Below, piece by piece: positions 27,798 through 35,984 of a stretch of DNA of 40,624 bases (positions are counted from its first letter, which is position 1; each line of letters opens with the position of its first letter). Origin of the DNA: Gammaproteobacteria bacterium (GTDB lineage: Bacteria > Pseudomonadota > Gammaproteobacteria > UBA4575); NCBI GenBank assembly GCA_026706595.1, contig JAPOYL010000030.1:1-40624 (forward strand), in the 5' to 3' direction. A program made the position numbers and the translations under genes. The notes under the pieces were generated by a model, which worked only from the letters and a program-made list of their open reading frames with translations, ran no database searches and was not told where the DNA came from.

Positions 27798-28475
27798 TCA
27801 ATTTTTGCTGGCCAAGCGCTGTTGCTCGCCTGACCGTTTCCAGTTTCTCAAATTCCTGTAGTCCCTGCGCGACTTCCTGCTCAATCCCATCTTGATACCC
27901 AATGCGACGAACACGTTGGGTGGGCTTATGTGCTGCGGCAGCATGTTGAAATCATATAATTTCGGGATCCAGATTCCTGCACTTTGGATTGCCAAAACAT
28001 TTTCTTCAAAGATGTCCATATCATGGATCCCACATGCCTCGGCAGCTCTGACAATTTTATAACCGGCTTTTAGCACTTCTTCAGGGAGATATCCTGATTG
28101 GGCAATCAACTGCCTGAGCGTGATGCCATCAATGTATTCCTGTACGAATGAATGCGTGAAACCACTGTGGCGTGAGAAAACCCGGTACGGTGTTGCAATA
28201 TAGGGCTTGATTTCATCAACGTCATACAAGGTTGCGTTGCGTTCGAATTCAAACTCTGCGATGTCAACGCTGCATTTTCGTTGATACTTTTCGACGAACT
28301 CTTTTCTGTACACCTTGATGACGACATCCTTTCCCTCGTATACACCTCTGAAGGAAAAAGAGCGTCGTCCCCTGCCAAGAAAGTCTCCGACCTGTATCTC
28401 GTCCGGCAAGGTAATAGCTTGCTGTACCTCCACCTCGCGCGCCCTCTGAGTACTTGTTGTTTTCGACTTGATCAT
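27798..28475 (-). CDS. Small kinase-fold protein, LPS- or RIO-kinase-like
   Basis: The 225-residue product has the layout of a compact protein-kinase fold: a glycine-rich loop DFLGRGRRSFSFRG, a VVIKVYRKEF strand with the likely ATP-binding lysine, a hinge SFVQEYIDGITL, a catalytic loop HDMDIFEENV (His151, Asp154, Asn159) and a metal-binding YDFN (Asp175). These match the HxDxxxxN and DFG-type elements of WaaP/RIO-like kinases, so it may be active. Its target is unknown; sugar phosphorylation in the LPS core is the simplest guess. The membrane-protein gene follows directly, so the two form a unit. It is divergent from another kinase-like gene at 28584. Confidence 0.72.
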   Translation of the reverse strand: MIKSKTTSTQRAREVEVQQAITLPDEIQVGDFLGRGRRSFSFRGVYEGKDVVIKVYRKEFVEKYQRKCSVDIAEFEFERNATLYDVDEIKPYIATPYRVFSRHSGFTHSFVQEYIDGITLRQLIAQSGYLPEEVLKAGYKIVRAAEACGIHDMDIFEENVLAIQSAGIWIPKLYDFNMLPQHISPPNVFVALGIKMGLSRKSRRDYRNLRNWKRSGEQQRLASKN

Positions 28476-28583
28476 GACGAAGCTGGCATCTTTTGATCTT
28501 GTTTAGGCGGGATTGTAAACTTCGGGATGCGCTCGCCCGTAGCCTACCAAGCCATTATAACGCACCCATAAAACCGCTCCAGC

Positions 28584-29453
28584 ATGAAGAGGCAGTCCTA
28601 TCCGCATGGCAAGTTCGTAATTAACAAAGCTGTGCCAGCCTGCAGTCTGACGGAGAAATGGATACAGGAAAAACAGTTTTTGGAGTATGAGATTGCCCAG
28701 CTTCGGCTTGACAATAAAGGCCGGAAAAGAAACCAGCTGTATTGCTTTGACTACGAGCCTGCCAACTGTCGTGTAATCATGAAAGTTTCACAGATCAGCC
28801 GGAACTACAAACTTGCCAGGAGAGTGAACCTGTTTTTCACAAGCCTGTTTAAAGACTATAACTACAGAGGTTATATTGGCAGCTTGCGACTCCAGCAGGC
28901 CGGTGTTGACACTATAAAACCTATAGCGCACTGGACTTTCAAATCATCTTGTCTGAACCGCAAAAGTTATTTGCTATACCAAAAAGTCGAAAGTGAACTC
29001 ACTGTATCGGAGCTGTGCAGGCATATACTGCAGTCGGGGGGCCAAGGCAGAGATGCTCTGGTAGAAGCGATTGCAAACCGATGCGTTGAAATCGTCAAAA
29101 AGATTCATGCGGGTAACATACGCCATGACGATCCGCATGATCGCAACATACTGACAGACCTAACCCATCAGGACATTGCCGAGCTCAGTGTCGAAGACAT
29201 CATGAAAGCCAGATTTACCCTGATTGATAATGATCGCTGTACACTCTCGCGCACAATGACGCCCGTGCTAAAGCGATTTTTCGACATCAAGTGCTTGGCA
29301 AGATTCAGCATCTGCGAAATTCCAAAGCAGGAGTTATTGCGCTTGTACCTGAAGGAAGACTACCGAACCTACTGGTGGCATGTATTGAGCTTCTGGAATT
29401 CTGGTGGATTCAACTTTCACAAAAGGATCAATTTCCTGAAATCGGCTAAATAG
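28584..29453 (+). CDS. Lipopolysaccharide kinase (WaaP/Kdo kinase-like) family protein
   Basis: The 289-residue product carries the catalytic loop IRHDDPHDRNIL (His181, Asp183, Asn188) and the metal-binding TLIDNDRC (Asp215, Asp217) of LPS-core kinases. The N-lobe is basic (RNYKLARRVNLFFTSLF), as in proteins that work on membrane-bound lipid glycans. It is longer than KdkA and differs from it, so it probably phosphorylates another core sugar such as heptose. It stands alone between a divergent kinase-like gene (108-bp gap) and convergent hldE (22 bp). No clear promoter was seen in the gap apart from TATAAC at 28556-28561, which lacks a matching -35. Confidence 0.78.
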   Translation: MKRQSYPHGKFVINKAVPACSLTEKWIQEKQFLEYEIAQLRLDNKGRKRNQLYCFDYEPANCRVIMKVSQISRNYKLARRVNLFFTSLFKDYNYRGYIGSLRLQQAGVDTIKPIAHWTFKSSCLNRKSYLLYQKVESELTVSELCRHILQSGGQGRDALVEAIANRCVEIVKKIHAGNIRHDDPHDRNILTDLTHQDIAELSVEDIMKARFTLIDNDRCTLSRTMTPVLKRFFDIKCLARFSICEIPKQELLRLYLKEDYRTYWWHVLSFWNSGGFNFHKRINFLKSAK

Positions 29454-29475
29454 TTGCAGGCAAAAGCCAGAAAAG

Positions 29476-30894
29476 TCAGGCGTTTGAAATCGAATCAATG
29501 ATCGAGGTTGTCGAGCAACCTTCCACATACGGCGAGATGACGACTTCCCCTCCGTAGCTGCTGACCAGTTCGTACTCGGCCAGTTTCTCCTTTTCATAAT
29601 CACCGCCCTTGACGTAAACATCGGGCTTCAGTTCCTCGATCAACGTCAGAGGTGTGTCTTCAGAGAAAGGTATGAGCCAGTCAATGCAGCTTAACTCCTC
29701 CAGCACCTCAATGCGGTTTTGCAAACTACACACAGGACGACCGTTCCCTTTGATGCTTTTTACCGAGGCATCGTCATTGATTGCCACGATCAAGTGATCA
29801 CCCCTGGACTTGGCATCGCGCAGGCAAGCGATATGGCCGCGGTGGATCAGATCGAAACACCCATTGGTGAACACGATTTTTTCATTATTGCGTCTCAAGA
29901 CAGCCACTGCCCGCTTCAGTTCGTCGAGGTCAGCAACTCGCTTCCCTCGGGTGACTGAAGCCTGCAAACTGAAACTCAAGTCCTCTGCGGTCACAGCCAC
30001 GGTGCCCAGCCTGCTGACCGCAACCCCGGCTCCCAGATTCGCGATTTTCACGGCATCTGCAATTGGATAGTCGGCTGACAGGGCTGAGGCAAACAGGCCC
30101 ACCACTGTGTCCCCGGCACCCGTGACATCGTAGACTTCCTTGGCCTGCGTGGGGAAATGCCTGGTAGGCTGTCCTTGCGCAAACAAGGACATGCCGTGCT
30201 CACTGCGCGTGATAAGCAGGGCATCAAGATTCAGTTCCTTGCATATCCCGAGCGCCTTGTCTTCAAGCTCTTCCTCGTCCCTGCATTCACCGGCAACCTG
30301 CCTGAATTCCTGGTAGTTCGGGGTGATGATGCTTGCATTTTTGTACTTGTCGAAGCTGGCCCCTTTTGGATCTACGATGATTCGCTTGCCGGCCTTGTGT
30401 GCAGCTTCGATGATGCGTTCAACCCCGGCAACGGCTCCCTTGTCATAATCCGAGATCACGATGGTTCCGTGCTCGGAAATCTGTTGTTCGCAGACCTCCA
30501 GAATCTCAGTGTTGTCAGTCTCCTCGCGTCCGTTTTCATGGTCCAGCCTGAGCAGTTGCTGGTTACGGCTGACGACACGCAACTTGGTGGATGTCCTGTA
30601 GTTCTCCTTGCGCAGGATTCGTGCATCGATGTTCGCGGCATCCAGCAACTCCAGCAACCTTTCGCCATTTTCATCGTGGCCGACCATCCCGATCAGGGTC
30701 ACTGCGGCCCCCACGCTGATGGCATTGGCTGCCACATTGGCCGCACCGCCCAAGCGGTTTTCCATCTCTTCGATATTGATCACCGGTACAGGTGCTTCAG
30801 GAGATATGCGACTGGTCTCGCCCAGCCAGTACTGATCGAGCATGACATCCCCGATGACCAGGATCTTGGCCTTTGCAAGATTGTCCAGGTTCAT
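29476..30894 (-). CDS. hldE: Bifunctional heptose 7-phosphate kinase/heptose 1-phosphate adenylyltransferase
   Basis: HldE carries out two steps of ADP-L-glycero-D-manno-heptose synthesis for the LPS core. The 472-residue product begins with a ribokinase-family domain: ILVIGDVMLDQYWLG, NRLGGAANVAANA and the anion-hole motif DVTGAGDTVVG. The C-terminal nucleotidyltransferase domain starts near residue 343 with TNGCFDLIHRGH (His351, His354 forming HxGH) and ends with YVEGCSTTSIID. Both halves are intact. It is the last gene of the glnE-ilvE-hldE run, 80 bp after ilvE, and supplies the donor for the heptosyltransferases at 18257 and 23820. Confidence 0.97.
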   Translation of the reverse strand: MNLDNLAKAKILVIGDVMLDQYWLGETSRISPEAPVPVINIEEMENRLGGAANVAANAISVGAAVTLIGMVGHDENGERLLELLDAANIDARILRKENYRTSTKLRVVSRNQQLLRLDHENGREETDNTEILEVCEQQISEHGTIVISDYDKGAVAGVERIIEAAHKAGKRIIVDPKGASFDKYKNASIITPNYQEFRQVAGECRDEEELEDKALGICKELNLDALLITRSEHGMSLFAQGQPTRHFPTQAKEVYDVTGAGDTVVGLFASALSADYPIADAVKIANLGAGVAVSRLGTVAVTAEDLSFSLQASVTRGKRVADLDELKRAVAVLRRNNEKIVFTNGCFDLIHRGHIACLRDAKSRGDHLIVAINDDASVKSIKGNGRPVCSLQNRIEVLEELSCIDWLIPFSEDTPLTLIEELKPDVYVKGGDYEKEKLAEYELVSSYGGEVVISPYVEGCSTTSIIDSISNA

Positions 30895-30974
30895 GAGAAT
30901 TGACTCAGATGCACGCGGCAGCAGACTGCATCAACAACAGGATGGCTGGCTTGGTGCGCCGCTTCAAGATCCGT

Positions 30975-31895
30975 CTACACGTAGGCAAGCCAGTCACTGG
31001 AAAACTCGCTTTTGCCGTGCACCAGGTCAAAGAACATGGCTTGCAGTTTCTGGGTCATGGGACCCGGCTTGCCTTCCCCGATCGTGCGATTATCGAGCTC
31101 CCGTATCGGTGTGACCTCGGCTGCGCTGCCCGTGAAAAAGGCCTCATCGGCCATGTACACCTCATCACGCGTGATGCGTTTTTCCACCAGAGGAATGTCA
31201 ATCGACCGGGCCAGTTCAATTACGGTATTGCGGGTGATGCCATCGAGCACCGAGGTCAGCTCCGGAGTAAAAAGCGTGCCTGCCTTGACGATAAAAAGGT
31301 TCTCACCGCTACCTTCTGCCACGAAACCGTCCACATCCAGCAGCAGCGCCTCATCATAACCATCCTGCAGCGCCTCATTCAGGGCCATCATGGAGTTGAT
31401 GTAATAGCCATTCACCTTGGCCCGGCACATGGCCACGTTGACATGATGGCGAGTGTAGGACGAAGTCTTGACCCGAATTCCGTTTTTCATCTTCTCCTGA
31501 CCAAAATAGGCATCCCATTCCCAGGCGGCAACGATACAGTGGACTTTCAGATTTTCAGCCCTTAAACCCATGTCCTCCGGGCCGTAAAAACACATGGGCC
31601 GGATATAGCCGTAACGCAGGTTGTTTTTTCGAACGGTGTCCAGTTGTGCCTGGCTGATCTCCTGAGGACTGTAAGGCAGCGTCATGCTGATGATTTTCGC
31701 AGAATTGAACAGTCTGCTGGTGTGCTCATGAAGGCGAAAGATGGCCGTTCCCTGGTCGGTCTGGTAGGCACGAACTCCTTCAAATACCCCGCCGCCATAG
31801 TGAAGTGTGTGAGTCAGTACATGGGTGTTAGCTTCCTGCCATGGTACAAACTCGCCGTTGTACCAGATGAACCCGTCCCTATCAGCCATCGACAT
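30975..31895 (-). CDS. ilvE: Branched-chain amino acid aminotransferase
   Basis: IlvE is a fold-IV PLP enzyme that moves the amino group between glutamate and the keto acids of leucine, isoleucine and valine. The 306-residue product begins with IWYNGEFVPWQEANTHVLTH and has HYGGGVFEGVRAY, the PLP-lysine region AKVNGYYINSMMA, the EALLLDVDGFVAEGSGENLF block and FFTGSAAEVTPIRELD. The ATG at 31895 is supported by GAGGGAG ten bases upstream. It lies 32 bp after glnE, an order common in gammaproteobacteria. ilvD, another enzyme of the pathway, is at the window's end but on the other strand. Confidence 0.96.
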   Translation of the reverse strand: MSMADRDGFIWYNGEFVPWQEANTHVLTHTLHYGGGVFEGVRAYQTDQGTAIFRLHEHTSRLFNSAKIISMTLPYSPQEISQAQLDTVRKNNLRYGYIRPMCFYGPEDMGLRAENLKVHCIVAAWEWDAYFGQEKMKNGIRVKTSSYTRHHVNVAMCRAKVNGYYINSMMALNEALQDGYDEALLLDVDGFVAEGSGENLFIVKAGTLFTPELTSVLDGITRNTVIELARSIDIPLVEKRITRDEVYMADEAFFTGSAAEVTPIRELDNRTIGEGKPGPMTQKLQAMFFDLVHGKSEFSSDWLAYV

Positions 31896-31927
31896 TTCTA
31901 CTGGACTCCCTCAGATCAAATGGCCGT

Positions 31928-34792
31928 TTAGTGTACCAGACTTGTCCAATAGTTTTGTATGACGGACCGCTCTTCGGCGAACATGTCAACTGCGACGGTT
32001 TCCGGCAACAATTGCAGGCTCAACTGGTGAAGATGCTTGCGGTATGCGATGTAAATTTCCTTGAGTTCCTCGACAGATTCGTGCTTGATCAGGCCGGCTT
32101 TTGCACATGCATCTAGAATCCTGACATTGTCCGTGTGCACACAAATGTCGTTGTGCTGGTTCGCATAGCTCAGGACGTAGAACTGCACGATAAACTCGAT
32201 ATCGATAATCCCGCCCCGGTCTTTCTTGAGACTGAACTGTGTCCCGTTCCTGGAGGAATGGCCCGCCACTATTTTTTCGCGCATTTCGATGACCGAACTT
32301 CTCACCTCGTCGATGTCACGTGCCTGGCAAAGCAGGTCTTTTCTCAACTTCTGGAAGGCATCGGCCAGGCCCCTGCTCGCGGTCACCGGCCTTGCGCGAA
32401 TCAAGGCCTGATGTTCCCACAACCAGGCCTTGTTCCTCAGATAGTCCGCATAGGTTGCCAATGAACAGACCATGGCTCCGGACTGACCGTAAGGCCGGAG
32501 CCTCGTATCGATATCGAAAACCTTGCCGGATGCTGTGGTCGTGGTCAGCAGATGTATGGTGCGTTGCACCACCCGGGTGAAGAAAACCGTGTTTTTCAGT
32601 TTGCGCTCGCCATCGGTTTCCCCTGACTCGTCGACGCCGTCATATACAAAAACCACATCAAGATCGGAGCCATAGCCGAGTTCCAGGCCGCCCAGCTTGC
32701 CATATTCGATAATCAACAGCTCCGGTGTCACGGCTTGACCATCCACGATGCATGTCGGCTCACCATGCTTGTCTGCCAAATCTCGATACGCCTTGCGGGT
32801 CGCACTCTTGAGGCAGGTATCCGCAAGCCAGGACAGGTGGTCACTGACCCGCATGATGGGGTAGTCCGTGACAATATCCGCCGCAGCGATCCGCAATACC
32901 TGGGCATGCTTGAATTCACGCAGGCGTTCCATGTAGGCCTCGAGATTGGTCCCGGAGGCATCCATCAGCATCTGCAACTGCTCAAGCACCTGCATCTGAT
33001 ACTGCATCTCCTCCAGGTCCGGGGGATCATAGTTGTCCGTGTGCAGCAACTCATCCAGCAGCAGTGGATGCGTGGCAATGTACTGAGCCACCCATTGACT
33101 GGCCTCGATCAGCTTGAGCAATTTGCTCAGCTTGTCCTGGTTCTCGGTCAGCAGGGCGATGTAGGTGGAGCGCTGCACAATCTTGGTGAGGATTCTCAGA
33201 AAACGGGTCAGGATCAAAGCTGCCTGGGAGTGGCTGGAAAGATCTCTCAAGAAAACTGGAAAAAACCGTTCCAGTCTTTGTTCAGCGACAGGGTCTATCT
33301 GGCGTACCGATTCCTCAAACCCTCGCAAGCGACGATAAATGTCCTTGGCACCCCCATCGAAGTGCCTTGTCAGGATGTCCATGCACAGGGGCTCATCCTG
33401 GATTTGCGTCCAAACCAGTGCCAGATCGCCAAAATCCTTGCCAAGATCTTCGGGGCTTGCATGCTCGGTCAGCAGCAAGGCATGGAATATCCTGCTGACT
33501 TTTGCTGTGCAGTCCAGGTACTCGCCATACAGCGCATCCCAGGATTCAAAGCCCATGGCATAGGCGTACTGCTGGCGTTCCGGATCCTTGGCCGGCAGAC
33601 TGTACACCTGCTGGTCCTCACGCATCTGTAGACAGTTTTCCGCTTTTCTCAAGAACAGGTAGGCATTGCGCAACTCGGTCACATTTTCGCCGGACAGCTT
33701 GCCGCTCCCTCCCAGATAGGCGAGCGCCTCAAGGGTTGAGCGCATCCGAAGGTCGGGATCCCGGCCCCCGTATATCAACTGGAACATCTGTGCGACGAAT
33801 TCGATTTCGCGTATGCCCCCCTGCCCGATTTTCAGGTTACCCCGGTTCGCCGCCTGACCCGCTTTGCGATCGACCATGACCTTCATCTCGCGCAACGACT
33901 GCATCACACCGTAGTCATGATAGCGACGGTACATGAAGGGACTGACGTCTTTGAGAAATTGCTCGCCGGTGCTCGTGTTACCGGCGATTGCACGCGCCCT
34001 GATCCAAGCATACCGTTCCCAGTCACGACCGGTGGTTTGAAAATACTGGTCGATCCCTGCAAGGCTTGGCACCAGCGCACCGGAATTGCCGAACGGCCTG
34101 AGCCGCGTGTCCACTCGAAAGACAAACCCGTCCTGGGTTTGCTGCGAAAGCACCTTGATCAGCAATTGAACAAGCTTCAGGTAGAAGCTGCCTGCCTTGG
34201 CACGCTCATCCTGCGAGTGCGCGGACTCGTCCACATAGGCGAACACGAGATCCACATCCGATGAAAAATTAAGTTCACCGCCACCGAGCTTGCCCAATGC
34301 AAAGACCACAATGTTATTGGACATGGACTGCTCGAACTGACCGGCATGGGGGCGCGACTTCAGCCATTCAAAGCACCACGAAAGTGCCCGGTCGATGCAG
34401 ATTTGCGCATAGGCGCTGAGCTCGGACAGGGTCTGCTGCTCAGTGGCGTACTGCTGCAGGTCCCGCCATGCGATGCGTGCATAGGCACGGCTTCTGGAAC
34501 CGCGCAGGATTTGCTGCAGGTGTTCGACGCCTGTAGCCTCGTGGAGCTCGGATTCCAGTTGCCCGGCAAACTGTGCGAAATCACAATCCGTATGCAGCTG
34601 CCCTTGGGTGAGCAACTCCTCCAGCCACTGCGGCTGGGAAAGGCAGACCCGCCGAATGAAAGGGCATGCATACCACATGGACAGGATCTCATCGCGGTAT
34701 TTTTCGATGGATGCTCCCCCTGTTTTGGCAGTCAGTGTCTCGAAATCCTGCTCGAATCGGGATGAAAGTGCGTTAGGCAAGGGTGTCAACAT
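31928..34792 (-). CDS. glnE: Bifunctional glutamine synthetase adenylyltransferase/deadenylase
   Basis: GlnE adds and removes AMP on a tyrosine of glutamine synthetase, adjusting nitrogen assimilation through PII signals. The 954-residue product has both nucleotidyltransferase domains: the N-terminal (deadenylating) domain with GKLGGGELNFSSDVDLVFAY and the C-terminal (adenylylating) domain with GKLGGLELGYGSDLDVVFVY, joined by the central helical linker. QGGIREIEFVAQMFQL and RGGIIDIEFIVQFYVL are the matching repeated motifs. The ATG at 34792 was chosen; a TTG at 34855 would add 21 atypical residues. It is divergent from the iron transporter operon. Confidence 0.96.
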   Translation of the reverse strand: MLTPLPNALSSRFEQDFETLTAKTGGASIEKYRDEILSMWYACPFIRRVCLSQPQWLEELLTQGQLHTDCDFAQFAGQLESELHEATGVEHLQQILRGSRSRAYARIAWRDLQQYATEQQTLSELSAYAQICIDRALSWCFEWLKSRPHAGQFEQSMSNNIVVFALGKLGGGELNFSSDVDLVFAYVDESAHSQDERAKAGSFYLKLVQLLIKVLSQQTQDGFVFRVDTRLRPFGNSGALVPSLAGIDQYFQTTGRDWERYAWIRARAIAGNTSTGEQFLKDVSPFMYRRYHDYGVMQSLREMKVMVDRKAGQAANRGNLKIGQGGIREIEFVAQMFQLIYGGRDPDLRMRSTLEALAYLGGSGKLSGENVTELRNAYLFLRKAENCLQMREDQQVYSLPAKDPERQQYAYAMGFESWDALYGEYLDCTAKVSRIFHALLLTEHASPEDLGKDFGDLALVWTQIQDEPLCMDILTRHFDGGAKDIYRRLRGFEESVRQIDPVAEQRLERFFPVFLRDLSSHSQAALILTRFLRILTKIVQRSTYIALLTENQDKLSKLLKLIEASQWVAQYIATHPLLLDELLHTDNYDPPDLEEMQYQMQVLEQLQMLMDASGTNLEAYMERLREFKHAQVLRIAAADIVTDYPIMRVSDHLSWLADTCLKSATRKAYRDLADKHGEPTCIVDGQAVTPELLIIEYGKLGGLELGYGSDLDVVFVYDGVDESGETDGERKLKNTVFFTRVVQRTIHLLTTTTASGKVFDIDTRLRPYGQSGAMVCSLATYADYLRNKAWLWEHQALIRARPVTASRGLADAFQKLRKDLLCQARDIDEVRSSVIEMREKIVAGHSSRNGTQFSLKKDRGGIIDIEFIVQFYVLSYANQHNDICVHTDNVRILDACAKAGLIKHESVEELKEIYIAYRKHLHQLSLQLLPETVAVDMFAEERSVIQNYWTSLVH

Positions 34793-34865
34793 AGTTGCGG
34801 AATATATATCAAAGCCCCGGGGAAGAAAGGTGAAATGCTGTCGATGGCTGTACAATCTGGATATT

Positions 34866-34895
34866 TTGAATGCTAATGAGAATAGCTATTATTAT
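34866..34895 (+). promoter_or_regulatory. Promoter with Fur-box-like site before the iron transporter
   Basis: TTGAAT (34866-34871) and TATTAT (34890-34895) are 18 bp apart. Between them, GCTAATGAGAATAGCTATT (34872-34890) agrees with the 19-bp Fur consensus GATAATGATAATCATTATC at 13 positions by hand comparison. Fur with iron bound here would block RNA polymerase, so the transporter should be made when iron is scarce. AAGAAGGA before the ATG at 34938 is a good ribosome binding site. Confidence 0.65.
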
Positions 34896-34937
34896 TGTAT
34901 ACTTGTACAACATGTTCATATTCCAAGAAGGACCTTC

Positions 34938-35966
34938 ATGAAAAGCCGGAGCCTGCCTGGCGTGCGGTTTGTACTCGGTGTCTGTCTGTGCCTGTTGGGT
35001 TCACTGCTCAGTGCTGCTGAGGTGAACGTGTACTCGGCCAGGAAAGAAAGCCTGATCAAACCATTGCTGCTTCAGTTTGCAGAACAAACGGACATCAAGG
35101 TTAACCTGATCACCGGAAAAGCCGACGCACTTTTACAGCGTATCGTCAGCGAGGGTAAGCATTCGCCAGCGGATCTTTTGATCACAGTTGATGCGGGCCG
35201 CCTGTACCGTGCCCAGCAGGCCCAGGCCTTGCAGCCCATCGACTCGAAGATCCTGAAGGATTCCATTCCTGAGCAATACCGCGACCCTGCTGGATACTGG
35301 TACGCACTGTCACTGCGAACCCGCCCGATCATGTATGCGCCCGACCGTGTCAGTCCCGAGGACCTGTCAACCTACGAGGCCCTGGTAGACGCGTCCTGGA
35401 AGCAGAGAATCTGTATTCGCTCCTCGAACAACATCTACAACCAGTCGCTAGTCGCATCCATGCTTGCCCACCACGGGGAAAGTGATACGCTGGCGTGGTC
35501 CCGGGGCCTGGTCGGCAATTTTGCACGCTCTCCCCAGGGTGGGGACCGCGACCAGATCAGGGCAATCGCCGCGGGGCAATGCGACCTGGCCATTGCAAAC
35601 AGTTACTACCTGGGGAAAATGCTCGCTTCCAGGGACGCCGCCCAACGCAGCGCAGCGGAGAAAGTCAGGATTTTCTGGCCCAACCAGAAAGGTCGGGGCG
35701 CGCATGTCAATATCAGCGGGGCAGCCGTCGCCAGGTATTCAAAAAACAGGGCCTCCGCCATTAAATTGCTGGAATTCCTGGTCAGTGATGATGCGCAGCG
35801 CTGGTACGCAGAAACCAATTTCGAATACCCGGTCAAGGCCGGCATACGGACCAGCGAAATGTTGGAAAACTGGGGCAAGTTCAAAGCGGACATCCTGAGC
35901 CTTCACCAGCTGGGTGAACTCAACGCGCAAGCCGTGATGATCATGGACCGCGCCCATTGGAAATAG
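34938..35966 (+). CDS. fbpA: Ferric iron ABC transporter, periplasmic binding protein
   Basis: The 342-residue product is an FbpA/FutA-type extracytoplasmic iron-binding protein. A signal peptide (VRFVLGVCLCLLGSLLSAAE) precedes the mature EVNVYSARKESLIKPLL, typical of the family. The conserved tyrosine pair that binds Fe(III) is in ANSYYLGKM, and GAHVNISGAAVARYSKN with KLLEFLVSDDAQ completes the family pattern. The frame runs far upstream, but the ATG at 34938 has a good Shine-Dalgarno sequence and starts the signal peptide. First gene of a three-gene transporter operon, 18 bp before the permease gene. Confidence 0.93.
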   Translation: MKSRSLPGVRFVLGVCLCLLGSLLSAAEVNVYSARKESLIKPLLLQFAEQTDIKVNLITGKADALLQRIVSEGKHSPADLLITVDAGRLYRAQQAQALQPIDSKILKDSIPEQYRDPAGYWYALSLRTRPIMYAPDRVSPEDLSTYEALVDASWKQRICIRSSNNIYNQSLVASMLAHHGESDTLAWSRGLVGNFARSPQGGDRDQIRAIAAGQCDLAIANSYYLGKMLASRDAAQRSAAEKVRIFWPNQKGRGAHVNISGAAVARYSKNRASAIKLLEFLVSDDAQRWYAETNFEYPVKAGIRTSEMLENWGKFKADILSLHQLGELNAQAVMIMDRAHWK

Positions 35967-35984
35967 GCATCGACAATCCAGGCG

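Noticed and set aside
34793-34855. N-terminal extension of glnE from a TTG
   Set aside because: The extra 21 residues are not typical of the family, and the ATG at 34792 gives the normal start.
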